DNA of 64,000 bases. Source: Lacticaseibacillus mingshuiensis. Lineage in GTDB: Bacteria; Bacillota; Bacilli; Lactobacillales; Lactobacillaceae. A program made the translations under genes and the position numbers. Of the stretch, positions 26,673 to 36,600 are shown piece by piece. The number at the start of each line of letters is the position of its first letter. Positions within the stretch are counted from its first letter, which is position 1. Below the pieces are notes generated by a model, which saw only the letters and a program-made list of their open reading frames with translations, did no database searches and was not told the DNA's origin. The DNA lies in assembly GCF_016861785.1 (NCBI RefSeq), contig NZ_BOLS01000005.1, positions 101,226-165,225 on the forward strand. The letters run 5' to 3'.

Positions 26673-28017
26673 TGGCTGGATCTTACGCGTCAGCCTCATC
26701 GCGATGATCGCGCTGAGTCTTGTTTTCACCTGGTTGATCTGGCAGAATCCGTCGCGCCTGGGCCGCGAAGAAACAACCGCGGTCGTGCAGACGAAAAAAG
26801 ATCCCAACATCGCCAAACTCAAGTCCACCGTCATGGCGCCGACTGCGGTCTATTACCAGCAGAACGCGCAAAAGTGGCAGCTGTTTGAGGCGGACAATGA
26901 TGCTGCGCAAACGGTCCGCCTCTCGATGGCTAAGTGGCGTCTCGGCACGGTCGGCACCGCGGTTCGGCTCAGTGCGGATGACTTCACGAAGCTCTTGGCC
27001 AGCCAGGACACCGTGCAACTACATTACAGCGGGATGATCACGTATCGCACCTTCAACAGTGGCTTTTTCAATAAAAAAGCGACCGCGACCAACGGCGATT
27101 TCCAGTTTGATCGGATCCTGTTTGATTTTGCCCACCCGGACAGGCTGGCCTTTATCAACGACGAGACGCGCCAGGTGCGCTATGGCAATTTGTCCAACGC
27201 GAACACCGCGGCGCTGCGCCAGACGGTGGATGACACGTTGCCGAATGCCTTCGCGATCAGTGAGATGCGCCTCGGCACGCGGCAGGTGGCGGTGTACCGG
27301 GACCAGATTCAGGTCCAGCCGTATGCCTATCTGCTCGATCAGCAAAGCGCCAACCATTACGTGGCGCTTCTGATGCCGGCGCAACAAGCCAGCGCGATCG
27401 ACTCGCGGGAGATCGGAGCGGAGACGGTCTACACGGTCGGCACGAATTATCGCCTGACCCTCACGACGTCCAGCGGCTTGATGGAATTTGAAAATGCCGC
27501 GTCCGCCAATCGCAAAAAAGATCTCCAGACCGCCTTGACCAAGGCCTACAGCGGACTGGGGAGCCTCAATCTGTTGGGCCTCAATGCGGTGCGCTATTTT
27601 TCCTGCGACCGCACCAGCCAGGAGACCACTTTCCGCGCGTTTGCCCAGGGGCTGCCGATCTTCAACGGCGAGGACAACGGCAAGGTCACAGTGGCGAGCA
27701 CGAGCTCGGGCCTGCAGATCGATTTTTCCACCAATAATCTGATCGTGCCGATTCCCACCCAGCAGGCGAAAACAACGCTGCCGACCACGGCGACGGTGCT
27801 GGCCCAGCTGAAAAAAGATGGCTACGCGACCACGGGCATTCAGGATATCGTCCTCGGGTATTATTGGCACACGCAGGCGGCGGACAGCCAGGTCGTGGCG
27901 CTCACGCCGACGTATTTTGTCGAGATCAATGGCGAATACCGGCGCTACACGCAATGGCTCGCCAGCGGCATGCTCGATGATGATAGCAAAGCCAACACGG
28001 CACAACCGCTTGAATAG
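26662..28017 (+). CDS. walH: WalK regulatory protein WalH (YycH)
   Basis: A 451-aa protein with an N-terminal membrane anchor (about 5-28, WILRVSLIAMIALSLVFTWLIWQ) and a large extracellular domain. Its position between walK and walI and the single-anchor layout identify YycH, which with YycI modulates WalK activity through membrane contacts. The GGAGG site lies inside the walK end. Confidence 0.92.
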   Translation: MKLSGWILRVSLIAMIALSLVFTWLIWQNPSRLGREETTAVVQTKKDPNIAKLKSTVMAPTAVYYQQNAQKWQLFEADNDAAQTVRLSMAKWRLGTVGTAVRLSADDFTKLLASQDTVQLHYSGMITYRTFNSGFFNKKATATNGDFQFDRILFDFAHPDRLAFINDETRQVRYGNLSNANTAALRQTVDDTLPNAFAISEMRLGTRQVAVYRDQIQVQPYAYLLDQQSANHYVALLMPAQQASAIDSREIGAETVYTVGTNYRLTLTTSSGLMEFENAASANRKKDLQTALTKAYSGLGSLNLLGLNAVRYFSCDRTSQETTFRAFAQGLPIFNGEDNGKVTVASTSSGLQIDFSTNNLIVPIPTQQAKTTLPTTATVLAQLKKDGYATTGIQDIVLGYYWHTQAADSQVVALTPTYFVEINGEYRRYTQWLASGMLDDDSKANTAQPLE

Positions 28018-28028
28018 GAGGTGAGCAC

Positions 28029-28835
28029 ATGGATTTTCGGCGGATCGAATGGATCTTCTTGATGGTCTTCATCGGCCTGAATATCTTCCTGGGCATCAGT
28101 TTTTTCCAGTCGCAGCAAGTTGACCTTGCGACCAGCACCACGGACACCGCGGATCTGCTCGCCGACATGGGGCGCGACGGGATCAAGTTGCCGAAACTGG
28201 CGACCACCACGCCGACCGGGGGGTACCTGGCCAGCCAGCCGAACACGGCGCTCAGCCAGCGCAAGGACCAGCTGATCGGCCAGTACACCACCGTCAGCGG
28301 CACGGCCCCTGAGACGCTGCACAGCACGCTGCGCGGCGACGTCGTGATCAAGGAGAAAGACGCGGCCACCCAACTGAAGAAATGGCTCGCCAGCGGGGAA
28401 AATGCGATCGATGGCGACGAATATGTCTACGCGGAAGGCCTCTCGAGCAAGGGTACCTACATTTTTGTCCAAAAACGCGATGGAGATGAGCTGTACGATC
28501 GGCGCGCGGAGATCGTCTGCACGGTCAAAAACGAGCGGCTCATCAGCTATACGCAGACGTACATCGACAAACTGACCGTCCTGCGCAGTGATGTCGCCTT
28601 GGCTTCGGCGCAAGATGCGGTGATCACGCTGTATCGCGACAATGAGCTGGCCAACAACGCGACTGTCGCCTGGACGAAGCTTGCGTATACCTACATGCTC
28701 GACGCAAAAGGCAGCACGGTCTTTGTGCCGGCCTGGTTCGTCGGCGTCGAGACCCAAGGCGCCAAGTCGCTCACGGTGAAAAAGGTCAACGCGATCTCCA
28801 AGACGGTGATCACGACCCGGACCGAGGAACAATAG
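28029..28835 (+). CDS. walI: WalK regulatory protein WalI (YycI)
   Basis: A 268-aa protein with one N-terminal membrane helix (RRIEWIFLMVFIGLNIFLGISFF, about 3-25) and an extracellular domain. YycI partners with YycH in controlling WalK. GGAGGTGA precedes the ATG, 11 bases after the walH stop. A GC-rich hairpin follows the stop. Confidence 0.92.
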   Translation: MDFRRIEWIFLMVFIGLNIFLGISFFQSQQVDLATSTTDTADLLADMGRDGIKLPKLATTTPTGGYLASQPNTALSQRKDQLIGQYTTVSGTAPETLHSTLRGDVVIKEKDAATQLKKWLASGENAIDGDEYVYAEGLSSKGTYIFVQKRDGDELYDRRAEIVCTVKNERLISYTQTYIDKLTVLRSDVALASAQDAVITLYRDNELANNATVAWTKLAYTYMLDAKGSTVFVPAWFVGVETQGAKSLTVKKVNAISKTVITTRTEEQ

Positions 28836-28845
28836 ACAACAGAAG

Positions 28846-28883
28846 GGGGCGGCGATCTGCGAGATGGAATCGTCGCCCCTTTT
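28846..28883 (+). terminator. Hairpin between walI and walJ (partial terminator)
   Basis: GGGGCGGCGAT pairs with ATCGTCGCCCC (10 of 11 bp plus one G-T), followed by only four T. It may reduce walJ expression or stabilise the upstream mRNA. Confidence 0.55.
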
Positions 28884-29023
28884 GGTTGTTGCATTGGTGT
28901 GGGGCGCGCGCTGTGATGTGGGCGGCGCCGCTCCGGTGTGGGCCGGCCGCCAATTGTTTTCCCGAAGCGAACAAGGTACAATTGGGCGTGCACTATACAA
29001 AAGGAAGAAAGTAGCGATTCAAA

Positions 29024-29839
29024 ATGAGCGAGGATTTTGGCATGCGCGTTTCGGTGCTCGCCAGCAGCAGCTCCGGCAACGCGACTTATATTGAGACACC
29101 CGAACATAAGGTGCTGGTCGACGCCGGTTTTTCCGGGCAGCGGCTGGCGGCGATGATGGCCAGCATTGGCCGCAATCTAAGCGACGTGGACAGTCTTTTC
29201 ATCACCCACGAACATAGCGACCACTGCCGCGGCCTTGGCGTGCTCGCGCGGCGCTACCCGAAACTTGCGGTCTACGCCAACGCCCCGACACTTGCGGCGC
29301 TGCCGGCAAGCTTGGGAAAATTGCCAGCGGACCAACTCCATGTTTTTGACCGCGGGGCGACCTTGAGCCTGGGCGATCTGGATGTCGAGAGCTTTGGCGT
29401 CTCCCATGACTCGGCGGCGGCCCAATTTTACCAGTTTCATCACGATGACCATGCGTTTGCGATCGTCACCGATACTGGCTATGTCTCAGACACGGTGGCG
29501 GGCACGATTCGCGACGCGGACGCGTATGTGATGGAATGCAACCATGATATTGACATGTTGCGGCAGGGACCCTATCCGTGGCCGCTTCAGCAGCGTATTT
29601 TATCCGACACGGGCCATTTGTCGAATGAGGACGGGGCCGATGCGATCATGGACGTGATCGGGTTGCGCACCAAGCGCGTTTACTTGGGGCATTTGTCGCC
29701 GCACAACAACTTCAAGTCGCTGGCCCATGCGACTGTGGCGGATCTATTGATGCAGCAGGGCCTGGGCGTGGGGCACGATTTTGAGCTGTACGACACCGAT
29801 CCAGAAGTGCCGGATCCGCTGTTTACCGTTGGCGCATAG
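29024..29839 (+). CDS. walJ: Metallo-beta-lactamase fold exonuclease-like protein WalJ (YycJ/VicX)
   Basis: A 271-aa (or 265-aa) MBL-fold protein with FITHEHSDHCRGLGVLA (HxHxDH) and later metal ligands (IVTDTGYVSD, HLSPHNN). YycJ proteins are conserved with WalRK and resemble DNA exonucleases; the exact role is unsettled. Two starts compete: ATG 29024, or ATG 29042, which has GAGGA nine bases upstream and gives the family-typical MRVSVLASSSSGN. I favour 29042. Confidence 0.92.
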   Translation: MSEDFGMRVSVLASSSSGNATYIETPEHKVLVDAGFSGQRLAAMMASIGRNLSDVDSLFITHEHSDHCRGLGVLARRYPKLAVYANAPTLAALPASLGKLPADQLHVFDRGATLSLGDLDVESFGVSHDSAAAQFYQFHHDDHAFAIVTDTGYVSDTVAGTIRDADAYVMECNHDIDMLRQGPYPWPLQQRILSDTGHLSNEDGADAIMDVIGLRTKRVYLGHLSPHNNFKSLAHATVADLLMQQGLGVGHDFELYDTDPEVPDPLFTVGA

Positions 29840-29926
29840 ACGTCGCGGGCAGCGGTTAATGATGTGTGAGGGTGGTCAGCCTGGGACGTGGGTGCGTTCT
29901 GGGCTTTTGATTAGGAGGGGAAAATC

Positions 29927-30067
29927 ATGCGGAAAGAGGTTCTGCTTTATCCGGTCATCTTTAAGGAAAATAATGATGACGGCCATGATATTACCGTGAC
30001 CAGCTCCAATATCCCGGGGATAGAAACAGCCCCAAGCGCCAGGACCAAGCGAACTGCCCACCCCTAA
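29927..30067 (+). pseudogene. Truncated HicB-type antitoxin gene
   Basis: After a strong TTAGGAGGGG site, ATG 29927 opens 46 codons. The first 33 (KEVLLYPVIFKENNDDGHDI, then TVTSSNIPGIET) look like the N-terminal RNase-H-like part of HicB antitoxins. The frame then enters hairpin element R1-C (from about 30031) and stops in it, so the partial RNase-H fold and the DNA-binding part are missing. No hicA toxin is seen next to it. Confidence 0.6.
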
Positions 30068-30345
30068 ACGCGAGCCTCTGCACCCTTTTGTAGTCGGGCT
30101 CCGCGCGGCAGGTCTGAGGCATCTAACTGTCCCCGTCACTCGGGGCAAAGAACGCCCCAAGCGCCAGGGCCAAGTTAGCTGCTCAGACCTAAACGCCGCG
30201 CTGCGCACCCTTTTGTAGTCGGGCTCCGGTGCGCATGGTGGGGTCATCTAATTGACTCGAGCACTCGCTAGCCAAGTGCGCTATCAAGCGCTCGAGCCAA
30301 ATTAGCTGCCCCACCATCCCGCGCACCTCCGCACCCTTTTTGCAA
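30031..30345. repeat. Dispersed hairpin element R1 (locus C), about two and a half units
   Basis: A partial unit is followed by two complete palindromic units separated by TGCACCCTTTTGTAGTCGGGCTCCG junctions. The middle unit closely matches the last unit of locus A (CGCGGCAGGTCTGAGGCATC and TTAGCTGCTCAGACC are shared). It lies between walJ and htrA and cuts the hicB-like gene. Confidence 0.75.
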
Positions 30346-30454
30346 ATGTCACACATTTGAAAGAAAGTGCAATCCTTCTTCATAAATTCATCACAGACAC
30401 CCGTTAATATATGTCTTGTAGAAACGGAGCAGATCACCGAGGAGGGACTTCGTA

Positions 30455-31909
30455 ATGGATAATCAAAATAACGATCAAGAAAAGAAATTCGATCCAATCA
30501 CAGGCGCACCATTATCACAATCGCGTCAAGCACTCAATGCGGCGGCACCGCAGCCGAAGAAACGGCGCAGCGGGCTCAAGTCGACCGCGCTTGTCGCCGT
30601 TGTTGCCGCACTGATCGGCGGTGGCGTCGGCGGTGGGGCCGCATATTACGGCTTCACCAAGACCGCCCAAGGCCAAGACCTAGGCGTCACCTCGACCACG
30701 CAAAAGGCGGGCACAACACAGGTCTCCAATGTGTCGGTCAATGAAAGCTCGGCTTCGCAGACGGCTTTTGCGAAAGTTGAAAAAGCGGTCGTTTCCGTCG
30801 TCAACATGCAGAAGGCTCAAAGCACAAGCAGCGGCCTGGATTCATTTGGCGACATCTTCGGCAACGGCTGGGGTTCAAGCAGCGATGGCTCAGGCTCCAG
30901 TGACAGTTACGGCTCGGGCTCTTCCGATGATTCCGATAGCAACTCTTCCAGCTCCGATTCTGGATCGCTTGAGGAATACGGCGAAGGTTCCGGCGTCATT
31001 TATGAAAAGAAAGACGGCAAGGCCTACATCGTCACCAACTACCACGTGGTCGAAGGCAGCGACGCCCTTGAAGTCATCATGAGCGACGGCAGCAAAGTGA
31101 CCGCCAAGCTCGTCGGCACCGATGAGGACACCGATCTTGCGGTGCTCAGCATCGATGGTAGCAAAGTCACCACAGTTGCCAGCTTTGGCGACTCCAGCAA
31201 GATCGCCGCTGGTCAGACTGTGCTCGCGATCGGCTCGCCGCTGGGTTCCCAGTACGCGACATCCGTGACCCAGGGCATTATTTCGGCCACCAGCCGGACC
31301 GTAGACACCACCGATGAGACGACCGGTCAGACGACTGGCCAAGCCACCGTCATCCAAACCGATGCCGCGATCAACTCCGGTAATTCCGGCGGTCCTCTGA
31401 TCAATTTGTCGGGCCAGGTCATCGGTATCAACTCGATGAAGCTGTCTGGTACCAGCAATTCCAACGCCACGATCGAAGGGATGGGCTTTGCCATTCCGTC
31501 TAACGAAGTGGTCTCGATCATCAATCAGCTTGTCGCAAACGGCAAGGTCGTTCGCCCGGCGCTTGGCGTCACGGTCCGCGATCTGTCCAGCGTGACCTCT
31601 GACCAGCAGGAAAGCCTGCTCAAGTTGCCAAGCAGCATCACGGCTGGCGTTGTGGTCGCCGGGTTCACCGACACCTCGATCGCCAAGAAGGCTGGCCTGC
31701 AGCAATATGATGTGATCACGGCCATCGACGGCACCGCTGTTTCGTCCGTCGCGGAGCTGCACACCGCCCTGTACAAGCACAGCGTCGGCGATACCGTGAA
31801 GATCACGTATTATCACCAAAGCACCAAGAAGACGATCAGCCTCAAGCTGACTCAGACCACTGAGCAGCTGAGCACCTCGTCCACGGATAGTCAGAGCTCA
31901 AGCAACTGA
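30455..31909 (+). CDS. htrA: Surface serine protease HtrA (DegP-like)
   Basis: A 484-aa protein with a cytosolic N-terminus, TM helix (about 42-66), trypsin-like domain with His197 (TNYHVV), Asp227 (DTDLAVL) and Ser311 (GNSGGPL), and one PDZ domain (about 375-460). It degrades or refolds misfolded exported proteins. A low-complexity Ser/Gly/Asp segment (about 125-172) is inserted between the stalk and the catalytic core and is longer than in most relatives. GGAGGGA precedes the ATG. Its place after walJ is normal for lactobacilli. Confidence 0.96.
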   Translation: MDNQNNDQEKKFDPITGAPLSQSRQALNAAAPQPKKRRSGLKSTALVAVVAALIGGGVGGGAAYYGFTKTAQGQDLGVTSTTQKAGTTQVSNVSVNESSASQTAFAKVEKAVVSVVNMQKAQSTSSGLDSFGDIFGNGWGSSSDGSGSSDSYGSGSSDDSDSNSSSSDSGSLEEYGEGSGVIYEKKDGKAYIVTNYHVVEGSDALEVIMSDGSKVTAKLVGTDEDTDLAVLSIDGSKVTTVASFGDSSKIAAGQTVLAIGSPLGSQYATSVTQGIISATSRTVDTTDETTGQTTGQATVIQTDAAINSGNSGGPLINLSGQVIGINSMKLSGTSNSNATIEGMGFAIPSNEVVSIINQLVANGKVVRPALGVTVRDLSSVTSDQQESLLKLPSSITAGVVVAGFTDTSIAKKAGLQQYDVITAIDGTAVSSVAELHTALYKHSVGDTVKITYYHQSTKKTISLKLTQTTEQLSTSSTDSQSSSN

Positions 31910-31920
31910 TCATCCCATCA

Positions 31921-31968
31921 ATAGGCCACCAGTCTGGGGAAAATTCCCGGCTGGTGGCCTATTTTTTT
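31921..31968 (+). terminator. Terminator of htrA
   Basis: A perfect 12-bp stem ATAGGCCACCAG/CTGGTGGCCTAT followed by seven T. Confidence 0.9.
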
Positions 31969-32121
31969 GCTTTCTTGCGACCGCCTGACGGAAAATTCGG
32001 AACAGACGAATTTTATTGGCCAATACCTATTTAAGTTGGACAACCGCTGGCCAATTATGAATGTTCGAAGGCGATCTCGAAAAATTGTTCAGTTTTCAGT
32101 TGTCAAGTGTGAATTCGCCCC

Positions 32122-32467
32122 GGGGATAACCACAGGGCCAGCCTGTGGATAACTCTGTGGATACTGTTCATAACTCACTTTAGCGGGTGTGAATAGATTT
32201 TCCCACAACATGTGCACAACCTGTGGATAAGAAAAGTTTGAACGTCAGTGAACAAGCGTTCGGCCACGTGTATCAAGGGGTTCACCGTTTTCACAAAAGT
32301 AAATCGAACGATCAGACCGTGTGGATAAGTGTTGATTATAAAAAAATATCTTGATTTTTCCCGGCGCAAAAAGTGGTGTCAAAATATCAGCTGACCACCA
32401 GTGATAGCGTCTCGGGTTTTACACATGTGGATAAATGCTGGGGACAATCCGTGCATCGTGTGGATGA
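32122..32467. other. DnaA-box cluster with an AT-rich segment
   Basis: Four perfect TGTGGATAA boxes (TTATCCACA on the other strand) lie at 32144-32152, 32222-32230, 32320-32328 and 32426-32434, all in the same orientation. One-mismatch boxes occur at 32156-32164 (TGTGGATAC) and 32459-32467 (TGTGGATGA). An A/T-rich stretch (about 32331-32359) lies between the third and fourth boxes. No gene occupies 31969-32499 and no dnaA or dnaN gene is adjacent. Confidence 0.8.
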
Positions 32468-32499
32468 ACTCAGTTATACTTAATTTAAGTAAGTTGTTG

Positions 32500-32527
32500 T
32501 TGACCGCGGACGCAGATCGGGTATAAT
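32500..32527 (+). promoter_or_regulatory. Promoter of the Fe-S-type small protein gene
   Basis: TTGACC, a 16-base spacer and TATAAT (32522-32527) directly follow the DnaA-box cluster. Confidence 0.75.
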
Positions 32528-32582
32528 AGAAATTATAAAAAGGTTGTGCGCAATCTAAAGCCCCGACGAAAGGATGATCATC

Positions 32583-32987
32583 ATGCAAATCAATATCAAA
32601 CCAGCAGCAATGGAGTACTTACAAGGTAAAGTCGCCAAGGACCAGCATTTGTTCCTTGCGCTTGATGATGGTAGCAGCAAGTTCTCGAAGCTCGGTGGCT
32701 CCTGTGCGATCGGCAACAAGTTCCAGCTGGTTCGCAGCAATCAGGCCGACAGCGATTACGATGTTGTGATCGACAACAATGCGGACCTCAACTTGACCAC
32801 CGCGATGCCTGAGACGATGTACCTCGGCCACGGCCTTGCGCTGGATCACAAGCTCGGCGCGCTGGTCCTCAGCGATGACAGCGGCATGCTCGACGGCGCC
32901 GTCGCGATCGAAGACGCACCAGAAGCGCCGCAAGACGATGATGCGAAACGTAAGGAAATGGAGACCCTCGGCGGCAAGATCTGCTAA
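32583..32987 (+). CDS. HesB/IscA-like iron-sulfur biosynthesis family protein
   Basis: A 134-aa soluble protein beginning MQINIKPAAMEYLQGKVAKD, with a GGSCAIGNKFQLV segment and a C-terminal GGKIC. It resembles the lactobacillar proteins annotated as Fe-S cluster biosynthesis family, which have the HesB fold but not the full set of three IscA cysteines. A cluster-carrier function is therefore uncertain. I chose ATG 32583 because AAAGGA lies eight bases upstream; ATG 32574 would overlap the ribosome site. Monocistronic: own promoter and terminator. Confidence 0.65.
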   Translation: MQINIKPAAMEYLQGKVAKDQHLFLALDDGSSKFSKLGGSCAIGNKFQLVRSNQADSDYDVVIDNNADLNLTTAMPETMYLGHGLALDHKLGALVLSDDSGMLDGAVAIEDAPEAPQDDDAKRKEMETLGGKIC

Positions 32988-33022
32988 GGGGTCAGCCACC
33001 ACGAATTGAATAGCACGACAAG

Positions 33023-33060
33023 ACCAGGACAAGCTGAAAAAAGTTTGCCCTGGTTTTTTT
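33023..33060 (+). terminator. Terminator of the HesB-like gene
   Basis: ACCAGG and CAA pair with TTG and CCTGGT (one unpaired base), followed by seven T. Confidence 0.8.
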
Positions 33061-33626
33061 GTGGCAAAAAATTTTGATGTTATTTTTGGGATGAACATCC
33101 GGTTTCGAACCGGCCGTAACATTAGAGATAAATTAGAAACACCACGATTTTTACACAAATGTATGAGGCGGGCAAAACCTGGTTCGTAAAATTCACATTC
33201 CCATTCGATTATTCATTTACTTCGTGTTATTTACCAACATTGCGGTTGCCAAAACAAGGCGTCAAAAAACCGCGTTAAAATGCGTCGTTTAGCAGTGTAA
33301 TGGTTATGTTTCGCAAAAACTTGAACACCAGGTTAATTAATATTAATAAATATTTAATTCAGTCGTTGATTCGAGCCTTTGCTGAGGATATACTTTGCAA
33401 ACATCATATAAAATTAATGTAAATCTAATTTTCTCGTTGGCTTGCACTCATTTATTGTAGACATCAAATAGCCGGCGTTTCGTTATCTGGGCAGAAACAC
33501 CGACCGTGGCGGGCCGTCATCGCAGCAGTGTGGGGCAGATGACGACCGCATGGACAAAGGGTTTTTGCGGGATCAGGAATGGTCAGCGAGAATGCGGCGG
33601 TTTGCTGTTGGAGGGGGTTCGTTTTG
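33061..33626 (+). other. AT-rich upstream region and long leader of the S8 proteinase gene
   Basis: There is no gene here. The stretch is much more AT-rich than its surroundings (especially about 33320-33430). It contains the palindrome CCGGTTTCGAACCGG (33099-33113) and, close to the gene, a stem CGTCATC/GATGACG (33511-33543). Promoter elements cannot be assigned with confidence; a leader of more than 100 nt is likely. Confidence 0.4.
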
Positions 33627-36600
33627 ATGAAGAAACACCGGTCATCACAATTTAATCGGCGCGCGGGGCTGATCCTGCTTTCCACCATCGTGTTGGGCAC
33701 AGGCACCACCATCGCGACCGATGTTCAAGCGGTTCAGGCGGCAGTCGCCTCGACCGTGAGCTTCACGCCGGCGAAAACGGCGGAAACCACTGGGCAGACT
33801 GCCGAGGAAAAGGCGGCGGCACTTGTCCGCAGTACCGACAGCAGCACGCAAAAGACGCTGCAGTCAACTTACCTCAAGGGGGTCAAGGCCCAGCTCGAGG
33901 CAAAGGGTCTGAATACTAAAGACCTCACATTGGAAAAAGCCTCCGAGGAGACTGTTCGTGTCATCGTGATGGTCAACGGCGAATCCGCATTGGCCAAAAA
34001 CGATGACCAGCGCCAAAGCACCGCGGCCGCAAACGCAGCGGAAGACAAGGTGCTGGACAAACAGGAGACCGTGCAGGATAAGGTCGAAAAACTGACAGGC
34101 AATAAAGTCGCCGAAGAATTTGGCTACTTGCTGAATGGCTTTTCCATCGATGCACAAGTCGGCCAACTGGCGGACATTGAAGCCATCAAGGGCGTTAAGT
34201 CCGTTGAAGTCGCCGATGTCACGCAGAAACAGGATGTGTTCGCGGACAGCTCAGTCCAAGGACAGGCAGCCTGGGAGAAGTACTCTCTGACCGGTCAAGG
34301 AATGGTCATCGCGATCATCGACAGTGGGATCGATCCGACCCATAAGGATCTTCGTTTGACGGATCCGTCGACCGCGAAGATCACCAAGTCCGCGGCAGAA
34401 TCAAAGATCAAAGAGCTTGGCTATGGGGTCTATTCAAGCGCCAAGGTACCTTTTGCCCATAACTACGGCGAAGGGAGCGACACGCAGATCTATGATTCCT
34501 CAGAAGATATGCATGGGATGCATGTTGCGGGGATCGCAGCGGCCAATGGTGAGAATCCGGACAACACAGATTCCGTTGTGGGGGTCGCACCAGAAGCTCA
34601 ACTGCTCGACATGAAGGTCTTCCCAAACACCAACACGGTCGGCCCGCTGTCTGATGTGATCATCGAGGCAATCGAAGATTCCGTCAAGCTCGATGCCGAT
34701 GTCATCAACATGTCGCTTGGTTCGATCAGTACCGGTGCCTCAAGTGTTTCGGCGGAAGTTGAAGCGCTGGACCGCGCGGCTGAAGCGGGCGTCATTCCAG
34801 TTGTTGCAGCAGGTAATGACGGGAACGCCGGCTGGATGATGAATGGCGGTACTGAGAACACCACCATCAACGACTGGACGGATGACTCGACCCTCGCGTC
34901 ACCGGCGATCGCTAAAAACGCGATCACCGTTGCTTCTTCTGAAAACGAGAAGCTGGATCGGTCAGCGATCACATTCACTCGTGATGGCGAAGAACTGTTC
35001 GGCGGACCGCTGAAGATGCAGATGAGTGCGTATACTGCCACACTCAAGGATCTTCAGTTCCCAACCAACAAACAGATCATTGCGCTTCCGGACAAGACAA
35101 CGAAACTGACAGGTGGGGATCCAATCGCAAAAGTTGCCGATGGAGATGCCGGCCGTGGGTTCCTGACGGATTACGAAGGCGTTGCTGTGACTGGGCGCAT
35201 CGTGGTTGTTTCTCGTGGCGACAACTCATTTGCCGATAAGGAGAAAAATGCGCTGAGCTCTGGGGCTGCTGGGTTGATCATCATCAACAACGCCACAGAC
35301 GGTGATGCTGATTATGAGGCCAACTTGGATGATGATGGCGCAAATATCCCAACGATCTATATCACCCATGAAAACGGCGTGAAATTGCTCGCAGAGATTC
35401 GCGCCCATGCTAGCACCAAATATCAGCTCTCTCCAGTCAAATATGTGGTCGACGACAACGCGGATTATGGCACGATGTCGAGCTACAGCACCTGGGGCCC
35501 AAGTTCTGATCTGAGCGCCAAGCCTGACATCACTGCACCTGGTGGTCATCTGTGGTCGCTCGCGAACAACAACAAATATCAGGACATGAGCGGTACCTCG
35601 ATGGCGTCACCTGTTGTCGCCGGGGCGGAAACGCTGATCGCGCAACATCTGAAGGCCACCACCTCATTGAGCGGGCTTGATCTGGTCAATACAGCGAAGT
35701 TGATGTCGCAAAACACGGCGACCCCACTGACCGATCCAGATCACGATAACGCACCCTATTCCCCACGTTTGCAAGGGGCAGGTAATATCCAGATCGCCAA
35801 TGCGGTTGCAAACAACGTGGCACTCAGCTACGAAGATGGCACTGGGGCGGCGGCACTTGGTGAGCTGAATGGTCGCAGCAAGACCTTCAGCGTGACCTTG
35901 ACGAACAATGGGAGCACGACCGCCAATTATAAATACAACGATTTTGGTGGTGTTTATACAAAGGCAATCGATGACACGAAAGTTACCTATGATACCAAGA
36001 TCGCAGGCGCGACCTTGACTGCCGACCAGCAGACGATCTCGATCGCGGCCGGCAAGACGGTCACCGTCAAAGTGACATTGTCGCTACCGAGCACCTTTGA
36101 AAATGATCAGTGGGCAGAAGGCTTCATCGGCTTCACCAGTCAAGATGGTCAGCCGAACCTGTCGATGCCTGTGACCTCATTCTTTGGGGATTGGGACAAT
36201 CTTCAGAGCCAGACACTTTTTGACGGCGTCGCGGGCCATGACGATTCGACCTACAACTTGAATTTCTTGCAGGACAGCTACGGCGATATCTTGGGCCTTG
36301 ATTTTGACTACACGACCTATCAAAACATGGCCGCAGATGGTTCCTTTGGTGATGCACTGGATGACTATCCAGCTTATGTTAACGAAGATAAAGTGGCCAT
36401 TTCGCCAAACGGGGATGAGTACCGCGATGTTGCCTCGCCGTATCTGATGACAAATCGGAACGTCAAGAAATTGACCGAGTATATCACGGACGCGAGTGGC
36501 AAGACGGTGCGGACCCTGAATACCGAAAACAACACCACACGCCATTACGTCACCAACCGCGGCGAAGAAGTGACGATCAATAATTCGATCTCCTTTAGCG

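Noticed and set aside
32122..32467. Calling the DnaA-box cluster the chromosomal oriC
   Set aside because: No dnaA or dnaN gene is adjacent and genes on both sides run the same way, so I report only a DnaA-box cluster.
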